Assembly (NCBI GenBank): GCA_964511015.1
Contig: CAZEDX010000044.1
Coordinates: 1 to 37,110 of the forward strand
Length of the DNA stretch: 37,110 bases
Direction of reading: 5' to 3'
Source: FEN-1099 sp964511015
Lineage (GTDB): Bacteria; Lernaellota; Lernaellaia; Lernaellales; Lernaellaceae
Below are positions 1 through 10,550 of this stretch, in pieces. The notes beneath the pieces are model-generated. The model was not told where the DNA came from, made no database searches, and saw only the letters and a list, made by a program, of their open reading frames with translations. The first letter of the stretch is position 1. The number at the start of each line of letters is the position of its first letter. The translations under genes and the position numbers were made by a program.

Positions 1-1643
<1,643 letters not shown>

Positions 1644-1688
1644 AACGGACCGCGCGGGACTTGCGTTCCGCCCCCGGCCGGAGGTGTC

Positions 1689-3008
1689 GTGTCCGCCCAT
1701 CAGACCGCGAGCACCCGCGTGACCGTTGTCGGCGGCGGTTTGGCCGGCTGTGAGGCCGCCTGGCAACTCGCCCGGTGCGGTTTGGCCGTCGAGCTCATCG
1801 AAGCCCGTCCGCTCCAACCCAGCCCCGCGCATGCCACCGCCGAACTGGCGGAACTGGTTTGCTCCAATAGCCTGGGCAGCATGGCCGTCGGCACGGCGAA
1901 GGGGCTGCTCATCGCCGAACTCGACGCGGCCGACTCGCTGATCGTGCGCGCGGCACGTTCGGCGGCGGTTTCGGCGGGCAGCGCGCTGGCGGTGAATCGC
2001 CGGGCCTTCAGTGCTAGGGTGACCGAAGAGCTGGCCGCGTTGCCGCAGGTGGAGGTGGTGCGCGCCGAGGCGACCGAGCTGCCGACCGCGCCGGCGATCG
2101 TGGCCAGCGGGCCGCTAACCTCCGACACACTCGCGCGTGAAATCGCCCGCGCCGCCGGGGCCGACCACCTGTACTTCTTCGACGCCACCAGCCCGATCAT
2201 CGAGGGCGAGAGCATCGACCGCACCATCGTCTTTGCCGCCGACCGGCGCGAACAGGGACCGGGCGACCACTTGAATTGCCCGCTGAACAAGGAAGAGTAC
2301 GACCGCTTTTACGACGCGCTGGTGCAGGCGGCGGTGGTCACGCCACACGGTTTCGAGGCCGGCTTGGTGTTCGAAGGCTGCATGCCGATCGAACAACTCG
2401 CCGCGCGCGGTCGCGACACGCTGCGCTTCGGCCCGATGCGCCCGGTGGGGCTGATCGACCCGCGCACCGGCCGGCGGCCCTACGCCGTCGCGCAATTGCG
2501 ACGGGAGGACGCGGCCGGCGACCTGTGGAACATCATCGGCTTTCAAACGCGCATGACCTGGGGCGCGCAACGCGACGTGCTGCGCCTGCTGCCGGGCCTG
2601 CAAAACGCGCGCTTCCAGCGGCTCGGCGTAATCCACCGCAATACGTATGTCGACGGACCGCGCGTGCTCGACGCAACGCTGGCCTTTCGCTCGCGGCCGG
2701 GTGTGCGGCTGGCCGGGCAGATCACCGGCGTCGAAGGCTATCTGGAAAGCACGGCGATGGGACTGCTGGCGGCCCGCTTCACCGCGGCCGAACTCGCCGG
2801 CCGGACACTGCCGCCGTTACCGCCGACCACGCTAATAGGCGCGTTGCTGGCTTACATCACCAGCGCGGGGACGCAGCCGATCCAACCGATGAACGTCACC
2901 TTCGGCCTGTTGCCGCCGATAGCGGAGATTCGCGGCCGCGCGGAGCGCAAACGGCTGATGCACGAAAGATCGTTGGCGGATTGGCGCGACTGGCTGGCGC
3001 GGGAGTGA
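1689..3008 (+). CDS. trmFO: Methylenetetrahydrofolate-tRNA-(uracil-54-C5)-methyltransferase TrmFO
   Basis: Folate- and FAD-dependent enzyme that makes ribothymidine at position 54 of tRNA. The 439-residue length fits the family. The N-terminal FAD-binding motif GGGLAGCE lies at residues 15-22. The two functional cysteines known from Bacillus TrmFO are present: C58 in LVCSNS and C231 in FEGCMPIE. Further family signatures are TSPIIEGESID, CPLNKEEYDRFYDAL, MTWGAQRDVLRLLPGL and AGQITGVEGYLES. The GTG start at 1689 is supported by GGAGG at 1680-1684. The stop at 3006-3008 abuts the stop of the minus-strand gene at 3009, with no bases between them. Confidence 0.97.
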   Translation: MSAHQTASTRVTVVGGGLAGCEAAWQLARCGLAVELIEARPLQPSPAHATAELAELVCSNSLGSMAVGTAKGLLIAELDAADSLIVRAARSAAVSAGSALAVNRRAFSARVTEELAALPQVEVVRAEATELPTAPAIVASGPLTSDTLAREIARAAGADHLYFFDATSPIIEGESIDRTIVFAADRREQGPGDHLNCPLNKEEYDRFYDALVQAAVVTPHGFEAGLVFEGCMPIEQLAARGRDTLRFGPMRPVGLIDPRTGRRPYAVAQLRREDAAGDLWNIIGFQTRMTWGAQRDVLRLLPGLQNARFQRLGVIHRNTYVDGPRVLDATLAFRSRPGVRLAGQITGVEGYLESTAMGLLAARFTAAELAGRTLPPLPPTTLIGALLAYITSAGTQPIQPMNVTFGLLPPIAEIRGRAERKRLMHERSLADWRDWLARE

Positions 3009-3401
3009 TCAAAGCCAGTCGAACTTGCGAATGCTTTTCGGGTTGACGTAGACCCGATCGTTGTTGTCTTCCTTTTCCGGCAACAGCATGATCAGCGGGT
3101 CTTCCTGGTGGAAGGCCTGCACGTAGCCCACCAGAATCTCGCCGTCGAACAGTTCCAGACGCGCTTTGCGTCCGTATCCGCCGCGCGGCTTGCCTTCATG
3201 CAGGTGTCCCATTCCGGCCTGTAGATGCCCGTTGAGTTCGCGCACGAAGAAGATCGCTTTGGTGTCGGCGACCTTGACTTCGACGGGTTTGGCCGGGGTG
3301 CCGGCGGTCTGCACGTGGAAAAACGGGCGCGCTTTGTGGAAGTCGTGGGTGACTCCCTTAACCAACTTGCCCACCATCATATGGACAACGACGGTGTTCA
3401 T
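3009..3401 (-). CDS. Small conserved protein, DUF6982-like
   Basis: A 130-residue protein and the only recognised minus-strand gene in the window. No signal peptide or membrane segment is visible. The C-terminal half (GRKARLELFDGEILVGYVQ, then a block ending DRVYVNPKSIRKFDWL) resembles a small beta-rich domain seen in Myxococcota and relatives that I recall as DUF6982. That domain name is from memory and unverified, and its function is unknown. The ATG at 3401 has a strong ribosome site, GGGGAGG, five bases upstream. Its promoter appears to be back-to-back with that of the recombinase gene: minus-strand TTGACT at 3494-3489 and TATTTT at 3470-3465. It splits the usual trmFO-xer-hslVU order and ends tail-to-tail with trmFO. 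Confidence 0.8.
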   Translation of the reverse strand: MNTVVVHMMVGKLVKGVTHDFHKARPFFHVQTAGTPAKPVEVKVADTKAIFFVRELNGHLQAGMGHLHEGKPRGGYGRKARLELFDGEILVGYVQAFHQEDPLIMLLPEKEDNNDRVYVNPKSIRKFDWL

Positions 3402-3464
3402 AAGACCTCCCCGCGGTCCCTTTTCTATCTACGTTGTCTCTAGTTAGGTTGCAGTAGCACTTCA

Positions 3465-3532
3465 AAAATACCAACTCCCGTTCCCGAGAGTCAACAGCAA
3501 TCTGTTGACAGTCGCCGCACAAGACTTATCCT
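3465..3532. promoter_or_regulatory. Divergent promoter pair sharing a perfect 8-bp dyad
   Basis: Between the small minus-strand gene and the recombinase lies a perfect dyad, GTCAACAG-CAAT-CTGTTGAC (3490-3509). Each arm contains a -35 hexamer facing outward. On the plus strand TTGACA (3505-3510), 16 bases, then TATCCT (3527-3532). On the minus strand TTGACT (3494-3489), 18 bases, then TATTTT (3470-3465). The -10 boxes are only moderate (4 of 6 matches each). The dyad could simply reflect two back-to-back promoters or could also be an operator. No transcript data support it. Confidence 0.5.
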
Positions 3533-3558
3533 TGCTCCCGACCGACCTGGGGTGTGTT

Positions 3559-4518
3559 TTGCCGACGCCGGAAGAACTACTCGCGTCGTTCCGGGACCAC
3601 CTGGAACTGGAGCGCAATCTGGCAGCGCGCACGGTGGTCGCCTACCTGACCGATGTGCGCCAATTTGCTGCGTTTTGCGCTGACCACGGGCTGTGCCGGT
3701 CTGGTGACCAGGTCGATTTGCTACGCACGGGCAAGCTGGAGTTGCGTGGTTTTCTGGCTTCCCTCGCCGGCACCGGCGGCAAGGCCACTGTCGAGCGCAA
3801 GTTGGCGGCGCTGAGGTCTTTTTTCCATTTTTGCCGCAAACGGAAATGGATCGAATCCAACCCAGCCCGCCTCGTGCGCGCACCGAAGAAGGACAAGCGC
3901 CTGGCCAACGCGCTATCGGTCGAAGACGCGGCGCGATTGGTGGAAGCGCCGCGGCACGAAGATCCGCTGCGCACCTTGCGCGACCGGGCAGTGCTCGAGC
4001 TTTACTATTCGACCGGTTGCCGTGTCGGTGAACTGGCGGCCGCGAAGGTCGGCGATTGGGAGCGTGAGGTCGGGACGATGCGCATTCGCGGCAAAGGTCG
4101 CAAACAACGGCTGGTCAGCGTCGGGTCGCGCGCGACGGCGGCGCTGGACGAATACGTGACGGCCACGGCCGGCTTGCGTGCAGCGGCACACGGCCTAGTG
4201 GAAAACAGTCCGCTCTTTCTCGGCCGGCACGGCCGACCACTGGCGGTGCGAACGATCCAACAACTCGTTCGGGCGGCGCAACTGGCGGCGGGGCTCGGGC
4301 AGCGCGTCACGCCGCACACATTGCGCCACAGCTTCGCCACGCATTTGCTCGAATCGGGCGCGAATCTCCGCGAGGTGCAGGAGATGCTCGGACACGAAAG
4401 CCTCTCCACCACCCAGCGTTATACCCACGTGACGGCCGATTACGTGCTGTCGCAATACGAAAAGGCGCATCCGCGCGGGCGCCGGTCGAAAACCCACACG
4501 ACGAGGAACGAAAAATGA
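3559..4518 (+). CDS. xerC: Tyrosine recombinase XerC/XerD family
   Basis: Site-specific recombinase expected to resolve chromosome dimers at dif. With the TTG start at 3559 it has 319 residues, close to the family norm. The N-terminal SAM-like core-binding domain spans about residues 5-95. The catalytic domain has the full set: R155 in CRVGEL, K179 in GKGRKQR, H253 and R256 in HTLRHSF, H279 in GHESLSTT and nucleophile Y288 in QRYTHV. A longer frame opens at TTG 3505, but those bases look like a -35 box and have no ribosome site. TTG 3559 has GGGG at 3549-3552, six bases upstream. Whether it is XerC, XerD or the single Xer of this organism cannot be told here. Its last four bases overlap hslV (ATGA). 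Confidence 0.9.
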   Translation: MPTPEELLASFRDHLELERNLAARTVVAYLTDVRQFAAFCADHGLCRSGDQVDLLRTGKLELRGFLASLAGTGGKATVERKLAALRSFFHFCRKRKWIESNPARLVRAPKKDKRLANALSVEDAARLVEAPRHEDPLRTLRDRAVLELYYSTGCRVGELAAAKVGDWEREVGTMRIRGKGRKQRLVSVGSRATAALDEYVTATAGLRAAAHGLVENSPLFLGRHGRPLAVRTIQQLVRAAQLAAGLGQRVTPHTLRHSFATHLLESGANLREVQEMLGHESLSTTQRYTHVTADYVLSQYEKAHPRGRRSKTHTTRNEK

Positions 4519-5048
4519 ACGAAGTGCCGCATGCGACCACGATTGTGGCCGTGCGCCGGGGCGATCAAATCGCTGTGGCGGGCGACGGGCAGGTGACGAT
4601 GGGCGCGACGGTGATGAAGCACGGTGCGCGCAAGGTGCGCCGCCTGGGCAAGGGCAAGGTGCTGGCCGGTTTCGCCGGCGCGGCGGCCGACGCCTTTCAC
4701 CTGTTCGACCGCTTCGAAGCCAAGCTCGAGCAGTACAATAACCTGATGCGGGCCGCGGTCGAGCTGGCCAAGGATTGGCGGTCGGACAAGGTGCTGCGCC
4801 GCCTGGAGGCGCTGCTGATCGTCGCCGACAAGCAGACGACGCTGGTGGTTTCGGGCGCCGGCGACGTGATCGAACCCGACGACGGCGTGATCGCGATCGG
4901 GTCGGGCGGCGCATACGCCCAGGCCGCCGCGCGCGCGCTGTTGGAGCACACCGAGCTGCCGCCACGGCGCATCGTCGAAGAGGCGATGAAGATCGCCGCG
5001 CGCATTTGCATTTACACCAACGACCAAATCGTGGTGGAAGAACTGTAA
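4515..5048 (+). CDS. hslV: ATP-dependent protease HslVU, peptidase subunit HslV
   Basis: Threonine peptidase subunit of the cytoplasmic HslVU (ClpQY) protease. The protein has 177 residues. It matures by removing a short propeptide of seven residues (MNEVPHA) to expose T8 in TTIVAVRRG as the nucleophile. Family motifs include VAGDGQVTMG, KVRRLGKGKVLAGFAG, ALLIVADKQ and IGSGGAYAQAAARAL. The start ATG overlaps the recombinase stop by four bases, indicating translational coupling. hslU follows after nine bases, so the two subunits are co-expressed. Confidence 0.97.
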   Translation: MNEVPHATTIVAVRRGDQIAVAGDGQVTMGATVMKHGARKVRRLGKGKVLAGFAGAAADAFHLFDRFEAKLEQYNNLMRAAVELAKDWRSDKVLRRLEALLIVADKQTTLVVSGAGDVIEPDDGVIAIGSGGAYAQAAARALLEHTELPPRRIVEEAMKIAARICIYTNDQIVVEEL

Positions 5049-5057
5049 GGGGAAGCC

Positions 5058-6482
5058 ATGGAACGCCAGAACGAATTGACGCCGCGCGAGATCGTTGAGT
5101 TGCTCGATCGGTATATCGTCGAACAGAAAGACGCGAAGCGGGCGGTCGCCATCGCGGTGCGCAACCGCTGGCGCCGACACCAGGTCGATGAATCGTTGCG
5201 CGACGAGATCTACCCGAAGAACATCATCATGATCGGCCCGACCGGCGTGGGCAAAACCGAAATCGCCCGCCGGCTGGCGAAGCTGGTCAACGCGCCGTTC
5301 GTGAAGGTCGAGGCCAGCAAGTACACCGAGGTCGGCTACGTCGGCCGCGACGTGGAAAGCATGGTGCGCGACCTGACCGAGATCGGCATCGCCCAGGTGC
5401 GGCAGGAGCACGAGGCGGCCGTTGCCGAGCAGGCGCGGCACAACGCAGTCGAGAAGGTGCTCGACCGGCTGTTCCCGCCGCCGCGCACGCCCAAGGCGCC
5501 GGAGCCGGAGGACGAGGAGCCGACCGCGTCCGCCGCGCCGGTCGAGGGCGAGTCGTTCGTCATGGTGCACGAGGAAGACGAACGCTATCAGGCCAGCTAC
5601 CAGCGCACGCGCGCCAAGCTGCGCGAGCGGTTGCTGGCCGGCCAGCTCGACGACCGCGAGATCGAGATGGAGTTGCCCGACCGCAGCCGCATGCCGGCGA
5701 TCGAGATCTTCAGCGGCTCGGGGCTGGAGAACATGGATATCAACTTCAAAGACCTGTTCGGCAACCTGTTCCCGAAGAAGACCAAGGTGCAGAAGGTGAA
5801 GGTGGCCGAAGCCTTGCGGTTTTTCGAAGCCGAGGAGGCGCAGCAGCTGATCGACATGGAGAAGGTGCAGGTCGAGGCGCTCAAACGCGTCGAGCAATCG
5901 GGCATTATCTTCCTGGACGAGATCGATAAAATCGCCGGCCGCGAAAAGGGCCACGGGCCCGACGTCAGCCGCGAAGGCGTGCAGCGCGACCTGCTGCCGA
6001 TCGTCGAAGGCAGCGCGGTCAGCACCAAGCACGGCATTGTGCACACCGACCATATCCTGTTCATCGCTGCCGGCGCGTTCAACGTCGCCAAGCCGTCCGA
6101 CCTGATTCCGGAACTGCAGGGGCGTTTCCCGATTCGCGTCGAATTGCAGAGCTTGTCGGCCGACGCATTCGTGCGTATCCTCACCGAGCCGCGCAACGCG
6201 TTGACCAAGCAATACGAAGCGCTGCTGGAAACCGAAGGCGTCCGGCTCGAGTTCACCGACGACGGCGTGAAGCGCATCGCCGCGCTGGCCGCGGAGATCA
6301 ACGAGAAGACCGAGGACATCGGCGCGCGCCGCCTGGCCACGGTGATGGAACGGTTGCTCGAAGCCACCAGTTTCGATGCGCCGGAGATGAAGGGACAGCG
6401 CGTGAAGGTCGATGCGAAGTTCGTCGATCAGGCGCTGGCCGACGTGATCAAGGACGAGGACTTGTCGCGCTACATTTTGTAG
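5058..6482 (+). CDS. hslU: ATP-dependent protease HslVU, ATPase subunit HslU
   Basis: AAA+ unfoldase that caps HslV and threads substrates into it. The protein has 474 residues. Walker A is GPTGVGKT at residues 60-67, followed by the HslU signature KVEASKYTEVGYVGRDVESM. A variable intermediate domain with an acidic and proline-rich stretch covers roughly residues 115-240. Walker B IIFLDEID lies near residue 282. Sensor and arginine-finger regions follow, including PELQGRFPIRVEL and EDIGARRLATVMERLLE. The C-terminus LSRYIL matches the conserved tail that inserts into HslV. The ATG has GGGGAAG just upstream. Confidence 0.97.
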   Translation: MERQNELTPREIVELLDRYIVEQKDAKRAVAIAVRNRWRRHQVDESLRDEIYPKNIIMIGPTGVGKTEIARRLAKLVNAPFVKVEASKYTEVGYVGRDVESMVRDLTEIGIAQVRQEHEAAVAEQARHNAVEKVLDRLFPPPRTPKAPEPEDEEPTASAAPVEGESFVMVHEEDERYQASYQRTRAKLRERLLAGQLDDREIEMELPDRSRMPAIEIFSGSGLENMDINFKDLFGNLFPKKTKVQKVKVAEALRFFEAEEAQQLIDMEKVQVEALKRVEQSGIIFLDEIDKIAGREKGHGPDVSREGVQRDLLPIVEGSAVSTKHGIVHTDHILFIAAGAFNVAKPSDLIPELQGRFPIRVELQSLSADAFVRILTEPRNALTKQYEALLETEGVRLEFTDDGVKRIAALAAEINEKTEDIGARRLATVMERLLEATSFDAPEMKGQRVKVDAKFVDQALADVIKDEDLSRYIL

Positions 6483-6491
6483 AGGGGAACG

Positions 6492-7411
<920 letters not shown>

Positions 7412-7415
<4 letters not shown>

Positions 7416-8011
7416 GCGGCCCGCAGTTGATCCTGGCCAGCGCCAGTCCGCGCCGACGTGAGTTGTTGTCGCAGATGGGCATTCCGCTTACCGTGCACGT
7501 GGCTGATATCGACGAAAGCGCCTTGCCCGGCGAGCCGCCGCGCGAGCACACCATGCGGCTGGCCGAGGCCAAGGCGGCCAAGGTGGCCGGCGCATACCCG
7601 CACGAATGGGTGCTTGGCGCCGATACGGTCGTGGTCATCGACGGCCGCATTCTAGGCAAGCCGGTGGACCGTGACGAAGCGTTCACCATGCTGCGCACGA
7701 TCAGCGGCCGCTGGCACACCGTCTTTACCGGTTTCTGCCTGATGCGGCAAGACGAGGGGCGGAAACATATCGGCGTGACCTTTTCGGAGGTCTACATCCG
7801 CGACCTGACTGACGAGCAGATTCGCGCTTACATCGCCACCGGCGAGCCGATGGACAAAGCCGGCGCTTATGCGATTCAAGGTATTGGCGCGGCGCTGGTC
7901 GACCAGGTGCGCGGCTCGTACACCAATGTGGTTGGGTTGCCGCTGGCCGAAGTGGCCACGCTGTGGGAGAAGATCCACGGCCCCGAAGTGCTGTTTGAGG
8001 GCCACCGGTGA
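7412..8011 (+). CDS. maf: Maf family nucleoside triphosphate pyrophosphatase
   Basis: House-cleaning enzyme that hydrolyses non-canonical or pyrimidine nucleoside triphosphates (dTTP/UTP class by resemblance). The 199-residue protein begins MSGPQLILASASPRRREL, with the family N-terminal motif SASPRRRELL. It continues with GADTVVVIDGRILGKP, GEPMDKAGAYAIQG and GSYTNVVGLPL. TTG at 7412 is chosen because the family motif starts only eight residues later. That start overlaps the argF stop by three bases and has GGGGG at 7400-7404. The frame is open much further upstream inside argF, but that part is not coding. The last four bases overlap the next gene (GTGA). Confidence 0.93.
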
Positions 8012-8682
8012 GTATCGCCGAATCGCTACGGATGGTGAACAAACGCATCGCTGCGGCGTGTGTGCGCGTCGGCCGCGACCCCGCCCAGGTCACCCTGGTG
8101 GCGGTGAGCAAGACCCACGGCGCCGACGTCGTGCGCGAGGCACTGGCCGCCGGGCAACTGGACTTCGGCGAGAACTACGTACAGGAAATGGTCGAGAAGC
8201 ACGAACAGGTCGGCGCGGGTCCACGTTGGCACTACATCGGCCATCTGCAGCGCAACAAAGTGAAGTACCTCGCGCCGTGGGTGCATTTGATCCACACTGT
8301 CGACACCATTCGGCTGGCCGAGGAGATCGACAAGCGCGCCGCCGCCGCCGGGCGGAAGATCGGCGTGCTGGTGCAGGTCAACGTGGCCGGGGAGGAACAG
8401 AAGAGCGGTTGCGAGCCGGCTGAGGCTGCGCCCTTGCTGCGCGCCGTGGCCGGCCTGGCGCATGTGGAACCGCTGGGCCTGATGACCATGCCGCCGTTCT
8501 GGCCGGCCGAGCAGGTGCGGCCTTTCTTCCGTGCTCTGCGCGAACTGCGCGACCGCCTGCGGGACGAAACCGGTCTGCCACTGGACCAACTTTCGATGGG
8601 CATGTCGGCCGATTTCGAGGCTGCTGTTGAGGAAGGTTCGACCCTCGTGCGCGTCGGAACAGCCATTTTCGGCGAACGGTAA
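8008..8682 (+). CDS. yggS: PLP homeostasis protein, YggS/PROSC family
   Basis: Pyridoxal-phosphate-binding protein with the fold of the alanine racemase N-terminal barrel, acting in vitamin B6 and amino-acid homeostasis rather than as a racemase. The 224-residue protein carries the PLP lysine K35 in VAVSKTH. Other motifs are DFGENYVQEM, WHYIGHLQRNKVK, QVNVAGEEQKSG, GLMTMPP and LSMGMSADFEAAVEEGSTLVRVG. The GTG start overlaps the maf stop. It is the last gene before the terminator at 8693-8722, so it probably ends the housekeeping operon. Confidence 0.95.
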   Translation: MSIAESLRMVNKRIAAACVRVGRDPAQVTLVAVSKTHGADVVREALAAGQLDFGENYVQEMVEKHEQVGAGPRWHYIGHLQRNKVKYLAPWVHLIHTVDTIRLAEEIDKRAAAAGRKIGVLVQVNVAGEEQKSGCEPAEAAPLLRAVAGLAHVEPLGLMTMPPFWPAEQVRPFFRALRELRDRLRDETGLPLDQLSMGMSADFEAAVEEGSTLVRVGTAIFGER

Positions 8683-8692
8683 AAATCAGCTC

Positions 8693-8722
8693 CGCATCGC
8701 GAAACCCGCTTGCGTTTTTTTT
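8693..8722 (+). terminator. Probable intrinsic terminator after yggS homologue
   Basis: CGCA (8693-8696) pairs with TGCG (8711-8714), and an inner GCG/CGC stem is separated by a small internal loop. A run of eight T follows at 8715-8722. The T tract is conspicuous in this GC-rich sequence, although the stem is short. Confidence 0.65.
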
Positions 8723-8772
8723 CGATTGCCTGCAAATTCTGACCGTGTGGCATGAAGTGCGGGAGCACGAAG

Positions 8773-9222
8773 TTGAGTAACCTGGAGCAAGACAAACAAC
8801 GCGTCTTCGTCTACGGCGATCTAATGCGCAACCTGCCCAATCTGCATAAGATCGAATCCGACAGCTTTCTTGGCGTATCGGCGTCGACGCCGTTGTACGT
8901 AATGCTCCATGCGAGCACGCAGACGCGCGAGCCGTGGCTGCGCACCACGGACACGATGGTCTCCGGCGGCGAGTTGCTCGAGTTGAGCGATGACGATCAC
9001 GAACTGGTGGAGACCTTCGAGAGTCACCCCGAGTTTTTCAGCCGCAACAACATCCATCTGCCTGACGGCACCGAGGCGATCGTCTACGATCTGTCGCGCC
9101 AACGCGTGTACACCATGCATCGGGTCACCGACTTCGACGACTGGATGACAGTGGTGCAGACCTTCGACCCGTCATGGATGATCGGCCCGAGTATTCCACG
9201 CGTTCGCCGCGAGAAACGCTGA
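8773..9222 (+). CDS. Gamma-glutamylcyclotransferase-like (GGCT/AIG2 fold) protein
   Basis: A 149-residue protein with the N-terminal motif VFVYGDLMRN (about residues 11-20), the substrate-loop signature of the GGCT/AIG2-like fold. The acidic residue usually needed for cyclotransfer appears retained as E83 in TFESHPEFF. It is followed by the typical pattern of a strand ending EAIVYDL. Substrate cannot be inferred. It could act on gamma-glutamylamines or be a non-enzymatic member. TTG at 8773 has GGGAG at 8761-8765 seven bases upstream. The in-frame ATG at 8752 would add seven residues but lacks a ribosome site. It stands alone after a terminator. Confidence 0.65.
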   Translation: MSNLEQDKQRVFVYGDLMRNLPNLHKIESDSFLGVSASTPLYVMLHASTQTREPWLRTTDTMVSGGELLELSDDDHELVETFESHPEFFSRNNIHLPDGTEAIVYDLSRQRVYTMHRVTDFDDWMTVVQTFDPSWMIGPSIPRVRREKR

Positions 9223-9326
9223 CACCTAACCACCCGGCCGAAGTCGCCCGTCCATTTCGCTATTGACGCGCGCGCGCGATCGTTTCACCGTGGACACCAC
9301 AAGCAACCGGGAATAAGGGGCGAGGG

Positions 9327-9926
9327 GTGAAGATCATCGGGTTGGCGGCGAGTCCGCGGCGGCAGGGGAATTCCGAAACACTGTTGGACGAATTGTTGAG
9401 CGGCGCCCAGGAAGCCGGAGCCGACACGGAAAAGCACGTCATGTCGGCGCTGAACATCCGGCCGTGCGACGGCTGCGNNNNNNNNNNCATCTGTTCGCAC
9501 AAGGGTTACTGTCCGCACGCCGACGACGCGGCCGAGTTGTTGCCGCGGCTGGCCGCGGCCGACGTGGTGGTTCTGGCCACGCCGGTCTATTTCTACGCCA
9601 TTCCGGCGCAGGCAAAGGCGCTGATCGACCGCGCGCAGTACCTATGGGCGCGGCGCAACGTGCTGCACCGCAAAGTTGGTAAACCCGGCGGGCGAGCCGT
9701 GCTGCTCGCCGTCGGCGGCACGCGCGGCAAGAAGTTGTTCGACGGCATCGCCTTGACTGCGCGGTACTTCATGGACACCTTGGGCAAAGGTTTGGCGGCC
9801 ACCTTGTTCGTGCGCGGCATCGACGAACTGGGAGCCGTGCGGAACGACCAGCGGACGATGGCCCAGGCGCGCCGTCTGGGCGCCCGGCTGGCCAACGATC
9901 CGAACTACCGCGCCAGACGGAGGTAG
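9327..9926 (+). CDS. Iron-sulfur flavoprotein / NADPH-dependent FMN reductase family
   Basis: A flavodoxin-fold redox protein. The N-terminus MKIIGLAASPRRQGNSE is the FMN phosphate loop of the NADPH-dependent FMN reductase family, and VVLATPVYFYAIPAQAKALIDR is the second flavin-contact block. Between them lies a compact cysteine cluster: C47 and C50 in CDGC, then an N gap, then C56 and C62 in CSHKGYC. Apart from the gap this fits the CX2CX2CX4-7C motif of iron-sulfur flavoproteins. As written the middle spacing is five residues rather than two, and the gap explains this. The start is GTG at 9327 with AAGGGG upstream. The peroxiredoxin gene follows after three bases, hinting at a shared role in oxidative stress. 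Confidence 0.85.
   Translation: MKIIGLAASPRRQGNSETLLDELLSGAQEAGADTEKHVMSALNIRPCDGCXXXXICSHKGYCPHADDAAELLPRLAAADVVVLATPVYFYAIPAQAKALIDRAQYLWARRNVLHRKVGKPGGRAVLLAVGGTRGKKLFDGIALTARYFMDTLGKGLAATLFVRGIDELGAVRNDQRTMAQARRLGARLANDPNYRARRR
9478..9487. other. Assembly gap (10 N) inside the flavoprotein gene
   Basis: Ten undetermined bases interrupt the cysteine cluster of the iron-sulfur flavoprotein gene. The frame stays open across the gap because ten is congruent to one modulo three. The length looks like a placeholder rather than a measured distance. Confidence 0.98.
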
Positions 9927-9929
9927 ACC

Positions 9930-10391
9930 ATGCCCGAACTGAAGGTGGGGGAACCGGCGCCCGATTTCGCGTTGTCTGACGCGAACGACCGGATCGTCAA
10001 GTTGTCAGACTTTCGCGGCCGCAAGGTCGTGCTCTATTTCTACCCGCGAGACAACACACCCGGCTGCACGAAAGAGGCCTGCGATTTCCGCGACAATCAT
10101 GCGCGCTTTGCCGACGCGGGCGCGGTGGTCATCGGCATCAGCCCCGACAGCGTCAAAAGCCACGAGAAGTTCGCGGCCAAGTTCGGGTTACCGTTCATTT
10201 TGCTGGCTGACCCTGACCATCAAGTGGCCGCGCGCTATGGCGTCTGGAAAGAAAAGTCGCTGATGGGTAGAATCGGCCTGGGCATCGAACGCTCCACATT
10301 TTTGATCGACGAAGAGGGACGGCTGGCGCAGGAATTCCGCAAGGTCAAGGTGAACGGCCACGTCGATTTGATCCTGAATCTGGTCGATTAA
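9930..10391 (+). CDS. bcp: Thioredoxin-dependent peroxiredoxin, PrxQ/Bcp type
   Basis: Cytoplasmic thiol peroxidase of 153 residues. It has the N-terminal GEPAPDFALSD motif. The peroxidatic C46 and resolving C51 lie in DNTPGCTKEACDFRD, the five-residue spacing typical of the alpha-type PrxQ/Bcp group. GISPDSVKSHEKFAAKFGLPF and STFLIDEEG are further family blocks. The ATG has GGAGG about seven bases upstream and lies three bases after the flavoprotein stop, so the two genes are probably one operon. The next 213 bases hold the flagellar promoter region. Confidence 0.95.
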   Translation: MPELKVGEPAPDFALSDANDRIVKLSDFRGRKVVLYFYPRDNTPGCTKEACDFRDNHARFADAGAVVIGISPDSVKSHEKFAAKFGLPFILLADPDHQVAARYGVWKEKSLMGRIGLGIERSTFLIDEEGRLAQEFRKVKVNGHVDLILNLVD

Positions 10392-10438
10392 GCCGCCCGC
10401 TCACCCGGCAACACCGGACCCTTCTTTCCCCGTCACCC

Positions 10439-10473
10439 GGCAAGGTATGCCTGCAACAAAGGCAACAAGTGCC
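10439..10473. promoter_or_regulatory. Candidate activator binding sites upstream of flgF (paired GGCA-N5-TGCC)
   Basis: Two dyads with the form GGCA-N5-TGCC lie at 10439-10451 and 10461-10473, exactly 22 bp apart (two helical turns). Their centres are about 110 and 130 bp before the predicted sigma-54 start, where NtrC-type activators usually bind. An 11-base direct repeat, TCACCCGGCAA, at 10401-10411 and 10433-10443 adds a further half-site. The regulator is inferred, not shown. Confidence 0.45.
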
Positions 10474-10550
10474 TAATGTTTCTGCCCCCCGCCAGAGGTG
10501 TCGAAATTCTATCTATATGAATTCAGGAAGTTAATTTTCTTGTCGTTTGT

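Noticed and set aside
3505..3558. Longer N-terminus of the recombinase starting at TTG 3505
   Set aside because: The TTG is part of a TTGACA -35-like box within a dyad and has no ribosome site, while TTG 3559 has GGGG six bases upstream.
9263..9276. Alternating CG run before the flavoprotein gene as a repeat element
   Set aside because: The run is short and expected in GC-rich DNA. No larger repeat structure surrounds it.
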